A stretch of 64,000 nt of DNA from Bacteroidaceae bacterium (lineage in GTDB: Bacteria > Bacteroidota > Bacteroidia > Bacteroidales > Bacteroidaceae), in NCBI GenBank assembly GCA_902362595.1, contig CABIXF010000006.1:40090-104089 (forward strand). Reading direction: 5' to 3'. Made by a program: the position numbers and the translations under genes. The notes beneath the pieces are model-generated. The model saw nothing but the letters and a program-made list of their open reading frames with translations. It was not told the origin of the DNA and did no database searches. Shown here one piece after another: positions 17,212-26,192 of the stretch (its first letter is position 1; each line of letters begins with the position of its first letter).

Positions 17212-18082
17212 TCAGCCAAACGAGGGAGGAGTTGTGGACAGAAAGCGGGTTGTTTGTTGAGCAGCCTCTTTCAGGGTCTGGAGGAAGAATATCACCCAAG
17301 ATTCATACGTACCGCTTTCGTGTACTTTCTGTAATTCTGTGTAGTATCGGAGGGCGTACTTCCCTAAAGTGTAAGAAAAGATGAAAGCCGGTTTCCGGAT
17401 GACTTTGTGGTCGAACAGAAAGAGAAGGTGGAGCAATCGGCCGATTCGTCCGTTGGCATCGATGAAAGGATGGATGGCCTCAAACTGGTAATGGATGAGT
17501 GCAGCCCGTATGAGAATGTGCAGGCCTGATTCCTCGTGGATGAATTTTTCGAGTTCGGAGAAGGCTTCAGTCATGTCTTCTTCGGTGGGAGGAACGAAAA
17601 GAGCGTTTTTTCAGGTTGCATCCTTCCGGCCCTATCCATACGGGTGAGTTACGGAATTCTCCCGGATATTTCTTTTCATACAAGTCGCTTTGGCACATCA
17701 GGTAATGTGCATTCTTGAGCAGACGTCCGCAGAGAGGCAGTGTTTCCAGACTGTCTAACGCATAGGTTGAGGCCTCTGTCAGTTGCCGGATTTCTTCCTG
17801 TTCCTCTTCATTCCATTGGGAAGAGAAGGACGGGATGCCAAAAGGGAAAAAGTATTTCCCTGCAGCAAGCATCCACGAAGCTTCAGCTTCTTTTCGGAGG
17901 ACTTTTTGTACCTCTTCCTCTTCCAGTTTACAGAGGGTTTGATTCAACTGGTCGATGGCCTCCTGAGCCTCGCTAACGAAAGGGGCGAGCAATTCCTCTT
18001 CCACGTGAACGGTGGAAAGAGGGGCGGGAATGAAAGAGGTATATTGGGCCGTTCCCTGCAGTTTTTTGCGATAAGTTCCCAT
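17212..18082 (-). pseudogene. Fic family protein, interrupted by a one-base frameshift
   Basis: Two overlapping frames together encode one Fic protein of about 289 residues. The first (17567-18082) gives the Fic N-domain (YTSFIPAPLSTV, GEFRNSPVWIG). The second (17212-17574) gives the catalytic motif HPFIDANGRIGRLL. The frames join if one base is removed from a run of six T at 17606-17611 (six A in the gene), giving ...CNLKNALFVPPTEEDMTEAF. Fic proteins usually transfer AMP to hydroxyls of target proteins. As given, the product stops shortly after the shift, without the catalytic motif. It could be a real mutation, phase variation or a sequence error. Confidence 0.85.
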
Positions 18083-18230
18083 GGTATAAGTGGTTGAATT
18101 TTCTACAAAGATACTTTTCCTTTTGCATAACCCTCATGAAATGTAGATTAAATGACCGGAAAAGAAGATGACAACATGGTTGTAAAGTTTTATACTTATC
18201 TTTGCCGTCCGATAAACAGGAGATTGTGGA

Positions 18231-18800
18231 ATGGAAAAGACCTGCATTTACATTAAAAATATGGTTTGCCGCCGTTGCATCTATACGGTGACGGAAGTGT
18301 TTCAGGAAAATAGCGTTTCTCCCTTGAAAGTAGAATTGGGCGTTGTGACGTTGGCCCAGCCTTTGCTTCCTGACCACTTTCATAACATACAGGCTCGTTT
18401 GGAACATTATGGCTTTGAGGTGATTGACGACAAACGCATGCGTATTGTCGAACAGATTCGGGTGGGAGTCATCGAACTGGTACATCATGCCGAAGAGCAG
18501 GAAAAGGTGAATCTTTCTGACTATTTGCAGCAGAAGTGTCACCGGGAGTACAGTTTCCTCAGCAAATTGTTTACCGAAATGCAAGGCATTAGCATCGAGA
18601 AATATTATATCCATCAGAAAATAGAACGGGTCAAGGAGTTGCTTTTCTATGATGAACTGAGTGTCGGTGAGATTGCCGATAAGTTGCATTATTCCAGTGT
18701 GGCTCATTTGAGCGGGCAGTTTAAGGCTGTGACCGGATTGTCGCCTACTCAATTCAAACGGATGAAAGGGCATGCGTTGAGGCCGTTGGACGAGATATAA
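18231..18800 (+). CDS. HMA-like/AraC fusion regulator
   Basis: A 189-residue protein. Residues 1-70 look like a heavy-metal-associated (HMA) fold with the metal-binding pattern M-x-C-x-x-C (MVCRRC, residues 11-16). Residues 100-185 form an AraC-type DNA-binding domain (IEKVKELLF-like helix, LSVGEIADKLHYSSVAHLSGQFKAVTGLSPTQFKRM). Such compact fusions occur in Bacteroidetes next to copper genes and probably sense Cu or a similar soft metal directly. A TATCTTTG box at 18197-18204 precedes it. The TonB receptor and HMA protein genes that follow on the same strand are its likely targets. Confidence 0.85.
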   Translation: MEKTCIYIKNMVCRRCIYTVTEVFQENSVSPLKVELGVVTLAQPLLPDHFHNIQARLEHYGFEVIDDKRMRIVEQIRVGVIELVHHAEEQEKVNLSDYLQQKCHREYSFLSKLFTEMQGISIEKYYIHQKIERVKELLFYDELSVGEIADKLHYSSVAHLSGQFKAVTGLSPTQFKRMKGHALRPLDEI

Positions 18801-18868
18801 ATCATATCCATAATTATGTAACGTCCGGTTTGTGTATGTAGCTTACTTTTGTCGTGTGAATTTAAAGC

Positions 18869-21100
18869 ATGAACAGTGATATGATGAAGAAAATTGTATG
18901 GTTGATAGGAGTGTGGATAGGATGTGGAAGTGTGGCAATGGCACTTCCTGAAAGGACCGTCAAAGGATATGTGATGGATAAAGAGGGAGCTCCCTTGCCC
19001 GGGGCTTATGTGTATGATGAGAGCAAGCATACTTCGGTGACGGATGAAAACGGATATTTTGAGTTGGCAGTACCGGACGAGGCCAAACTGCTGAAAGCCG
19101 ATTACGTAGGCTTTACGACATTGACATACGAGATGGAACGTCCGGACGATATCCAGATTCTGGTGATGTCTCCCAGTACGGAATTGAAAGAAGTGGTGGT
19201 GACAGCCGGAGGTCTCGGAGCTATCAAGAACCGGAAAAGTGTGTTGAACACAGAGAGTGTCACCTCGCAAGCCTTGACGCGTGCGGCCTGTTGCAATCTT
19301 TCGGAAAGTTTTGAGACCAATCCTTCGGTAGACGTGGCCTACAGTGATGCGGTGACGGGCGCCAAACAGATACAGTTGCTAGGACTGGCCGGCACTTACG
19401 TGCAGATGCTGACCGAGAATTTTCCTAATTTGCGCGGGGTGGCTTCCACGTACGGACTCGACTATATTCCGGGGCCGTGGATGCAAAGCATACAGATATC
19501 TAAAGGGGCCGCTTCCGTAAAGAACGGATACGAGTCGGTGACCGGGCAGATTGACGTGGAGTACAAGAAGCCGAAGGTGGCAGACCCCTTGCTGGTGAAT
19601 CTGTTTGGCAGCAGTACCGGACGTTATGAGGGAAATATGGTGGGTGCCGTGGAGTTGAATGACCGTTTGTCTACCGCTTTGCTTGTGAACTACTACAATG
19701 AGGAGCAGGCACACGACAGGAACAAAGATACTTTCTTGGATATGCCCCAAATGCAGTCGTTCAGTGCGATGAACCGCTGGCATTATCAAACCTCCCGTTT
19801 CGTTTCCCAGTCGGGCATTAAGATTCTGACCGACCGCAGAACCAGCGGGCAGACGGAACATACTTTACATGCTGCGGACGAGATGTCCCCTTATACCATT
19901 CACAACGATGCCAATCGGGTGGAAGGATTCACGAAGAATGGATTTATCTTGAATCAGGAACGGAATGAAAGTGTGGCCCTCATCGTGTCGGGGTCGTATC
20001 ATGACCAGCGTGCCAATTATGCCGACAAGGTGTACAATGTGTATGAATCGAATGTCTATGCTTCTTTCCTTTATGAAAGTGAGTTTGGAGCGCATCATAA
20101 ACTGGCGGCCGGACTGAACTATAACTGGGACCGGTATGTGCAGAGTGGCAATGTGGTGGACCTTTACTGTCCACAGTGGCATCAGGTGTCGGAGAAGGTA
20201 GGAGGAGCGTATGCGGAATATACGTGGACTCCTCTCCAGAAGTTTACGCTGATGGCTGGATTGCGAGCGGACTACAGTTCCTTGCATCATTTCTTTGTGA
20301 CACCCCGTGTTCATGTGAAGTATGAGGTGACTTCGTGGCTGAGTCTGCGTGCCTCTGCCGGGAAAGGATACCGCACCACTTTTGCGCTTCCGGAGAACAG
20401 CTATTTGCTGGCAAGCAGCCGCACGTTTCATCTTGCAGAAGATTTAAAACAGGAAGAAGCATGGAATTATGGAGTGACTGCTTCTTTCCATATTCCCGTG
20501 AACCACGAAGAATTGACCCTCAATGCGGAGTGGTTTTATACGGATTTTCAGAATCAGGTGGTGGTCGATTTGGACCAGGATATGCATAGCGTTTATTTCT
20601 ACAACCTGGCGGGACGTTCTACCTCCAGTGTGTTCCAGATAGAAGCCAGCTATCCGTTGTTTCGGGGATTCACCCTGCTGGGAGCTTACCGTTGGATGGA
20701 TGTGAAGTGTACATACGATGGACAGACGATGCGCAAACCGTTGACAAGCCGCTACAAGGCACTGGTGACCGCTTCTTATGAGACGCCTTTGAAAAAATGG
20801 CAGTTGGATGCCACGGTCCAGTTCAACGGGGGAGGACGTATGCCTTTGGCCGACGCGGTGCATCCGTTATGGAATACTTCTTTCCCCTCGTTTGCCCAGC
20901 TGAGTGCGCAGATTACCTATCGCTTCCGCCGGTGGCAGATTTATGTAGGAGGGGAGAACCTGAGCAATTATAAGCAGCAGTCCCCCATTGTATCCGCAGC
21001 CAATCCCTACAGTCCGGATTTCGATGCGACAATGGTCTGGGGTCCTACAATGGGATACAAACTTTATGCAGGAATCCGTTACCAGATTCCTAAGTTATGA
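18869..21100 (+). CDS. TonB-dependent receptor, probably metal-linked
   Basis: A 743-residue outer-membrane receptor: signal peptide (to about residue 25, ending AMA), a carboxypeptidase-D-like regulatory domain (VKGYVMDKEGAPLPGAYVY), a plug domain (about 110-230, with LLGLAGTYVQMLTE and VTGQIDVEYKKP) and a beta-barrel ending YAGIRYQIPKL. It lacks a SusD partner, so it is not a glycan transporter. It sits between the HMA-AraC regulator and an exported HMA protein, which suggests copper or another metal or metallophore as substrate; this is inference. An alternative start is the ATG at 18881. A TACTTTTG box is at 18844-18851. Confidence 0.88.
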   Translation: MNSDMMKKIVWLIGVWIGCGSVAMALPERTVKGYVMDKEGAPLPGAYVYDESKHTSVTDENGYFELAVPDEAKLLKADYVGFTTLTYEMERPDDIQILVMSPSTELKEVVVTAGGLGAIKNRKSVLNTESVTSQALTRAACCNLSESFETNPSVDVAYSDAVTGAKQIQLLGLAGTYVQMLTENFPNLRGVASTYGLDYIPGPWMQSIQISKGAASVKNGYESVTGQIDVEYKKPKVADPLLVNLFGSSTGRYEGNMVGAVELNDRLSTALLVNYYNEEQAHDRNKDTFLDMPQMQSFSAMNRWHYQTSRFVSQSGIKILTDRRTSGQTEHTLHAADEMSPYTIHNDANRVEGFTKNGFILNQERNESVALIVSGSYHDQRANYADKVYNVYESNVYASFLYESEFGAHHKLAAGLNYNWDRYVQSGNVVDLYCPQWHQVSEKVGGAYAEYTWTPLQKFTLMAGLRADYSSLHHFFVTPRVHVKYEVTSWLSLRASAGKGYRTTFALPENSYLLASSRTFHLAEDLKQEEAWNYGVTASFHIPVNHEELTLNAEWFYTDFQNQVVVDLDQDMHSVYFYNLAGRSTSSVFQIEASYPLFRGFTLLGAYRWMDVKCTYDGQTMRKPLTSRYKALVTASYETPLKKWQLDATVQFNGGGRMPLADAVHPLWNTSFPSFAQLSAQITYRFRRWQIYVGGENLSNYKQQSPIVSAANPYSPDFDATMVWGPTMGYKLYAGIRYQIPKL

Positions 21101-21129
21101 CAGAATATGTAATTTAAAAATACGAGACA

Positions 21130-21486
21130 ATGAAAACAAAACTGATGACATTCCTTATGCTGATGATGTGGGTTTTCTCTTTCTCCGCATCGGCTAAAAA
21201 CGTGACAGAGCACAAAAAAGAAAAATCGGAAGTGACTTTCCTGGTATCCATGAAATGTGAAAAATGTCAGAAACGCATTGAAAATACCCTCTCTTTTGAA
21301 AAGGGAGTGACTGGTTTGGATGTCAATCTTCCTAAAAAGACGGTGACGATAGAGTATCGTGACGGAAAAACTTCGCCCGAAAAGCTGAAAGAGGCCATTC
21401 AAAAGCTGGGATATACCGTGGCTCCTCTTCCTGCTGCTTCAAAGGCAAACAGTCAGCAAGGGGTGCAGGATAAAAAGAAGGATTGA
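21130..21486 (+). CDS. Exported HMA-domain metal-binding protein
   Basis: A 118-residue protein with a signal peptide (MKTKLMTFLMLMMWVFSFSASA) and a single HMA domain carrying the metal pair in MKCEKCQKRI, followed by the ferredoxin-like fold (GVTGLDVNLPKKTVTIEY, EKLKEAIQKLGYTV). It should be a periplasmic metal chaperone, most likely for copper(I). The C-terminal 20 residues are Lys/Gln rich. It follows the receptor by 29 bases and is probably in its operon. Confidence 0.9.
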   Translation: MKTKLMTFLMLMMWVFSFSASAKNVTEHKKEKSEVTFLVSMKCEKCQKRIENTLSFEKGVTGLDVNLPKKTVTIEYRDGKTSPEKLKEAIQKLGYTVAPLPAASKANSQQGVQDKKKD

Positions 21487-21539
21487 AAAAAGTAATTCTC
21501 CTCTGTATGGTTGAAATCTATTTAGCGAAAAGATAAAGT

Positions 21540-22326
21540 ATGATAAAAGCATTGTTTTTTTGACATCGACGGCACTTTGCTCAGCTTTCAGACCCACCGG
21601 ATACCTGATTCTACGGTACAGGCTATCCGGCAGGCGAAGGAGCTGGGCATCAAAGTGCTCATTTCCACCGGACGCCCGTTCTCCCTCATTAATAATCTGC
21701 AGGAAATCAGTGAACTGATAGACGGATACATCACGGTGAATGGTGCGTATTGTTTCATTGGCGAACAGGTGATATCTTGTAGTCCGATTCCAGAAGAAGA
21801 TGTGCGTACCCTTATCCGGCAGGCCGATGAGATGAACTTCGCCTGTATGGTGGTAGGAGAGAAAGACCTGATAATGTACAACAGTAATGAAAAAGTGGAT
21901 TATATTTTCCGACAGATGCTGAATGTACATGGCATGAAAGAAAGCCGTTCGCTCGATGCCTTATGGGCACATCCCATTCTCCAGTTGACGCCGGTCATTT
22001 CGGAGGAAGAGGAACGGCAAATCATGCCTCGGCTTCCTCATTGCGTATCCAGTCGCTGGTATCCCGATTTTGCCGATATTACGGCACAAGGTACAGATAA
22101 AAGTAAAGGACTGAGAGCTGTCATGGATATCCTGGGATTGAAAAAGGAAGAAACGATGGCTTTCGGCGACGGAGGCAACGACATTCCCATCGTCCGGGAA
22201 GCCGGAATCGGTGTGGCGATGGGCAATGCGAATGAGTCACTGAAAGCTGTAGCGGATTACGTGACCGCCAGTGTGGAGGAAGAGGGCATCCGGAAAGCCT
22301 TGGAGCATTTTGTCTTTCAATCCTGA
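21540..22326 (+). pseudogene. Cof-type HAD phosphatase, frameshifted in its catalytic motif
   Basis: From ATG 21540 the frame reads MIKALFF and then stops. Removing one base from a run of seven T (21555-21561) restores MIKALFFDIDGTLLSFQTH and continues to 22326 for about 261 residues, the normal Cof/HAD-IIB length. The catalytic DxDGT and the C-terminal GDGGNDIPIV and GVAMGNA motifs are then all present. An alternative TTG start at 21577 gives a 249-residue protein without the nucleophile aspartate, hence inactive. The break may be a real mutation, slipped-strand variation or an error. Confidence 0.88.
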
Positions 22327-22594
22327 TATTAGTTCCTCAGATTTCCTGATTTTGGAATGGGGTGTTGAAGGGAAAATGGATAAACTTACTGTTTGAAAAT
22401 GATGAATTGGGCTGCAAAAATCACTCTTTTAAAGCTAAACTAAGCGGTAGTAGACCTGTTTTATGTTTCACTGCAATAGACTTTGGAGAGAACGGATTTC
22501 AGCTTATTATAGCCTTGTATTTTCTTTTTGTTTAGTAAGGTTAAACATCATAAGATGAGGCTTTAAAGTGTTTATCAGCTATAATCTATTGCAA
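22327..22594. other. Intergenic stretch without a recognisable gene
   Basis: This AT-rich stretch lies between two convergent genes. I see no credible coding frame, RNA gene or repeat in it, only the terminator at its right end. Confidence 0.5.
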
Positions 22595-22634
22595 ATAAAA
22601 AAAAACTCCTGCAATCGCTTGGATTACAGGAGTT
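22595..22634 (-). terminator. Terminator after the GGGtGRT gene
   Basis: Arms at 22604-22616 and 22622-22634 pair over 13 bp (one G-U on the minus strand) around a 5-base loop. On the minus strand the stem is followed by a run of nine T (22595-22603). Confidence 0.85.
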
Positions 22635-22657
22635 TATTATATTGAATCAAGTATAAA

Positions 22658-23668
22658 TTACTTATTCAAAGCCAAAGCTACGTTTACAGCGCAAGCTACT
22701 GTACATCCTACCATCGGGTTGTTACCGATACCCAGGAATCCCATCATTTCTACGTGAGCAGGAACTGATGAAGAACCCGCAAATTGCGCGTCTGAGTGCA
22801 TACGGCCCATAGTATCTGTCATACCGTATGAAGCAGGACCTGCAGCCATGTTATCCGGATGAAGTGTACGACCTGTACCACCACCTGAAGCTACTGAGAA
22901 GTAAGGCTTACCAGCAAGAACACGTTCTTTCTTGTAAGTACCTGCAACCGGGTGCTGGAAACGAGTCGGGTTAGTAGAGTTACCTGTGATAGATACATCT
23001 ACATTTTCGTGCCACATGATAGCTACACCTTCACGTACATCGTCTGCACCGTAGCATTTTACTTTTGCACGAGGACCGTCTGAATACGGAGTTTCTTTTA
23101 CGATGTTCAAATCACCAGTGAAGTAATCGAACTTAGTCTGAACGTAAGTAAATCCGTTGATACGAGAGATAATCATCGCAGCGTCTTTACCCAGACCGTT
23201 CAAGATACAGCGCAACGGGTTCTTACGAACTTTGTTGGCCATTTCTGCAATCTTGATAGCACCTTCTGCAGCAGCGAATGATTCGTGGCCTGCCAAGAAA
23301 GCGAAGCACTGAGTTTCTTCACGGAGCAGACGAGCTGCCAGGTTACCATGACCCAAACCTACTTTACGGTCATCGGCTACTGAACCCGGAATACAGAAAG
23401 CCTGCAAACCGATACCGATTGCTTCTGCAGCGTCAGCAGCGTTCTTGCAACCTTTTTTCAGTGCGATGGCACAACCTACTACGTATGCCCATTTAGCATT
23501 CTCGAAGCAGATACCCTGAGTTTCCTGACAAGTCAGATACGGATCAAGGCCGGCTGCGTCACAGATTGCGTTAGCTTCTTCAATGTCTTTGATACCGTTT
23601 TCATTCAAAGCAGCCAAAATTTGCTTGATACGACGGTCCTGACTTTCAAACTGTACTGGTCTAATCAT
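22658..23668 (-). CDS. GGGtGRT family protein, function unknown
   Basis: A 336-residue cytoplasmic protein recognised by its motif GGGTGRT at residues 262-268. It has eleven cysteines (for example C36, C47, C54, C66, C74, C92, C121, C154, C205, C322 and C326) and several glycine-rich turns (FLGIGNNPMVGCTVACAVN at the C-terminus). No biochemical function is established that I know of. It starts 17 bases after the NifU-like scaffold gene, and the two are evidently one operon. The cysteine content and the partner suggest iron-sulfur or sulfur chemistry (inference). Confidence 0.9.
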   Translation of the reverse strand: MIRPVQFESQDRRIKQILAALNENGIKDIEEANAICDAAGLDPYLTCQETQGICFENAKWAYVVGCAIALKKGCKNAADAAEAIGIGLQAFCIPGSVADDRKVGLGHGNLAARLLREETQCFAFLAGHESFAAAEGAIKIAEMANKVRKNPLRCILNGLGKDAAMIISRINGFTYVQTKFDYFTGDLNIVKETPYSDGPRAKVKCYGADDVREGVAIMWHENVDVSITGNSTNPTRFQHPVAGTYKKERVLAGKPYFSVASGGGTGRTLHPDNMAAGPASYGMTDTMGRMHSDAQFAGSSSVPAHVEMMGFLGIGNNPMVGCTVACAVNVALALNK

Positions 23669-23685
23669 AATCTGTATCCTCCTTA

Positions 23686-24387
23686 TTATTCTTTACGTGG
23701 GTCAATATATTTAACTGCGCCTTGTTCGGGTTTGAAGCGTCCGTAAGTTCCGGTAACAGCTTTCAATGCTTCGTTAGCATCTACACCCTTCTTGATCTGT
23801 TCCATGAATTTACCCATGTGAACAAACTCGTAACCGATTACCTGGTTGTCTTTGTCCAAAGCCATACGAGTGATGTAACCTTCAGTCAATTCCAAGTAAC
23901 GAGTACCTTTTGCTTTTGTACCATACAGAGTACCAGTCTGGCTGCGGAGTCCTTTACCCAAGTCTTCCAAGCCTGCACCAATCATCAAACCGCCTTCAGA
24001 GAAAGCTGACTGAGTACGACCGTAAACAATCTGCAGGAACAATTCACGCATTGCGGTGTTGATGGCATCGCAAACCAAGTCTGTATTCAGTGCTTCCAGA
24101 ATTGTCTTACCCGGCAGAATTTCAGAAGCCATAGCAGCTGAGTGAGTCATACCTGAGCAACCGATTGTTTCTACCAGACATTCTTCGATTACACCTTCTT
24201 TGACGTTCAAAGTCAGTTTACAAGCACCCTGCTGTGGAGCACACCATCCCACACCATGAGTTAAGCCTGAAATGTCTTTGATTTCTTTTGCTTGAATCCA
24301 TTTTCCTTCTTCAGGAATTGGGGCCGGACCGTGGTTAGGTCCTTTAGCAACACAACACATGTGTTCAACTTCATGTGAATAAATCAT
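23686..24387 (-). CDS. NifU/IscU-like iron-sulfur cluster scaffold protein
   Basis: A 233-residue protein resembling the IscU/NifU-N scaffold fold. Cysteines sit at C49 (GVGWCAPQQGACKL, with C56), C70 and C77 (IGCSGMTHSAAMASEI), followed by the helix DAINTAMRELFLQIVYGR; C11 and C12 form an extra CC pair. The C-terminal 90 residues go beyond a minimal IscU. Family members supply Fe-S clusters. Here the gene is paired with the GGGtGRT gene rather than with a cysteine desulfurase, which suggests a dedicated rather than housekeeping role. Confidence 0.85.
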   Translation of the reverse strand: MIYSHEVEHMCCVAKGPNHGPAPIPEEGKWIQAKEIKDISGLTHGVGWCAPQQGACKLTLNVKEGVIEECLVETIGCSGMTHSAAMASEILPGKTILEALNTDLVCDAINTAMRELFLQIVYGRTQSAFSEGGLMIGAGLEDLGKGLRSQTGTLYGTKAKGTRYLELTEGYITRMALDKDNQVIGYEFVHMGKFMEQIKKGVDANEALKAVTGTYGRFKPEQGAVKYIDPRKE

Positions 24388-24466
24388 ATTCTTTACGTTT
24401 TATTGGTAATAAAAAATAAGTATTTCGTAAACCACGAATTACGGATTTTCTTCCTTAATCCGTACG

Positions 24467-24496
24467 CAAAGTTAGTCGTTTTATTTCTTTCTGCAA
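24467..24496 (-). promoter_or_regulatory. Promoter of the NifU-like/GGGtGRT operon
   Basis: On the minus strand TTG (24494-24496), a 19-base spacer and TAACTTTG (24474-24467), about 80 bases before the scaffold gene start. Confidence 0.7.
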
Positions 24497-24678
24497 CGTG
24501 CGAAACCAAACTTTTTCTTACATTTTAATGATATTTTTTCCAGTTTGGCCTGTTTTGCAAACTCCGCTTGCCAAAATGTTTTTCCTCTTCTGAAAGAATC
24601 TTGTATCTTTGTCGCAGATACGGTGACAAGCCGTATGGCAGGTCTACATAAAGATAGGTAACAATTATTAGGTATAGC

Positions 24679-25188
24679 ATGGAAATGAATCAGATTACAG
24701 TGTCCGATGCGGATTTGCGCAAAGGGGCGGAAGAAGGAATGGATGCGTTCTTGAAGGTGTTTATCGATAAGTATTTGGAAGTGACGGGGGGAGTGATTAA
24801 TGGACAAACCATGCCGTTGCTCAACGGCTATCAGCATACGCTGCTGGGATATCACTTTTTCCGGGAGGAAGTGATGGAAGGCGGTTTTGTGCAACTTATC
24901 CAGAATGGATACGGACCGTATATCTTTGACAATCCGTTTGCCAAGGCGATGCGTCTGTTTGGGGCAAAGGATTTTTCGAAGTTGATTTATGAAGCTAAGA
25001 AGATTTACGATGCGCACCGTGTCGATTTGGAGAAAGACTGTACGGAAGAGGAGTTCATGGCCATGTATGAGCAATATGAGGCGTTCGACGATTTGGAAGA
25101 AAAATATATGGAAGACGAAGAACTGATTACGGCGCAGATTGCTGAGTATGTAGATGAGCATGTGGAATATTTTGCTGTTATAGGATAA
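24679..25188 (+). CDS. DMP19 family (DUF4375-like) protein
   Basis: A 169-residue acidic soluble protein with the DMP19-like pattern: a helical core with LNGYQHTLLGYHFFREEVMEGGFVQLIQNGYG and a C-terminal acidic helix (LEEKYMEDEELITAQIAEYVDEH). The Neisseria founding member mimics DNA and binds a repressor; whether this applies here is unknown. A TATCTTTG box at 24604-24611 precedes it. It is divergent from the NifU-like operon. An opposite-strand frame covering the same DNA is judged a shadow. Confidence 0.82.
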   Translation: MEMNQITVSDADLRKGAEEGMDAFLKVFIDKYLEVTGGVINGQTMPLLNGYQHTLLGYHFFREEVMEGGFVQLIQNGYGPYIFDNPFAKAMRLFGAKDFSKLIYEAKKIYDAHRVDLEKDCTEEEFMAMYEQYEAFDDLEEKYMEDEELITAQIAEYVDEHVEYFAVIG

Positions 25189-25313
25189 AATTAAATCTGT
25201 TTATTTATGTTAAATTCTTTATGCTTAGTGCAGTATTTTCTATTTGCTTCATTTTAATTTATGAATTTTAAGTCTGATAATATATTTATAAACAACAACA
25301 GTAATATAAAGTT

Positions 25314-26096
25314 ATGAAAAAACAAAAATTAGCAGTGGCTTTTGCTGCGTTATTGACGATGGTGGGGTTTAGTTCTTGTTTGAATGGAGATAATGACCCA
25401 ACGGTATCTCCTCAAGAACTGATGAGAGTAAATGGGGGAACTGGTTTTTATAGTTTTACAAGTGCATACGGTTATACTGTGACTCCATTGAATATGAGTG
25501 ACTTGAGTAATTTGAGCTTACAGTCCTACGCGATTGTACAATATTCTTATGATTCTTCAGTATTGGAATGGAATGAAGATAAGAAGGTGACGGTTAATAA
25601 TGTAGTCAGCATTAAGGACGATTTTACTTTCCCGAAGGCTCCTGAGGCTGATGCAGGTAATGCTCCGCTTTATATGATTTCTAGTTCGATGGCTCAGCCG
25701 ATGTATTTTGATAAATACAACTTATTTATTCCGGTAACTTATTATTATAAAAATTCATCGGATTCTGATGATTTGAAGGCGGAATTGAATTCACATTCTT
25801 TTGCGTTGTATTATGATCCGAATGATGCAGAATCTACGGATGGCAAACTGTTGCTTCACTTGCGTCATAAAGTAGCGGATACAGAGGTTCAGAGAAGTGA
25901 CTATGGTACGGAGTACCGTCATTTTAATATTACTTCAGTTTTGTCATCCTATGCAAGTGCGCATGGGGTTTCAATGCCAGATAAGTTGGTAATTGAATAT
26001 GAAAGGTCTTCTTCTTCAAGCTATGAGAATAAAACTTCTGAAAAACTTGAAATAAATTATAAATCGGTATTTGAACAGTCAACGGTTAATCAGTAA
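25314..26096 (+). CDS. NigD-like lipoprotein
   Basis: A 260-residue lipoprotein with the signal sequence MKKQKLAVAFAALLTMVGFSSC and lipobox FSSC, followed by LNGDNDPT. The remainder shows two beta-rich halves (YAIVQYSYDSSVLEWN; SFALYYDPNDAESTDGKLLLHLRHK), as in the NigD family of Bacteroides outer-surface proteins, named from a bacteriocin locus. The family assignment is by overall resemblance. It is a single-gene unit followed by its own terminator. Confidence 0.75.
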   Translation: MKKQKLAVAFAALLTMVGFSSCLNGDNDPTVSPQELMRVNGGTGFYSFTSAYGYTVTPLNMSDLSNLSLQSYAIVQYSYDSSVLEWNEDKKVTVNNVVSIKDDFTFPKAPEADAGNAPLYMISSSMAQPMYFDKYNLFIPVTYYYKNSSDSDDLKAELNSHSFALYYDPNDAESTDGKLLLHLRHKVADTEVQRSDYGTEYRHFNITSVLSSYASAHGVSMPDKLVIEYERSSSSSYENKTSEKLEINYKSVFEQSTVNQ

Positions 26097-26106
26097 TAAA
26101 TAAATA

Positions 26107-26147
26107 GAAAGGCCTTTCCTTGCGGGAGAGGTCTTTCTTGTTTTTGT
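26107..26147 (+). terminator. Terminator after the NigD-like gene
   Basis: GAAAGGCCTTTCC and GGAGAGGTCTTTC pair (with G-U pairs) around a short loop and are followed by TTGTTTTTG. Confidence 0.75.
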
Positions 26148-26192
26148 ATCTTCTTTCAACAGGAATAAGGCTTGTATTTGCAATGTCTCAGA

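Noticed and set aside
24481..25161. A 226-codon minus-strand frame overlapping the DMP19 gene
   Set aside because: The plus-strand frame has the DMP19 pattern and a -7 box; the minus one has neither.
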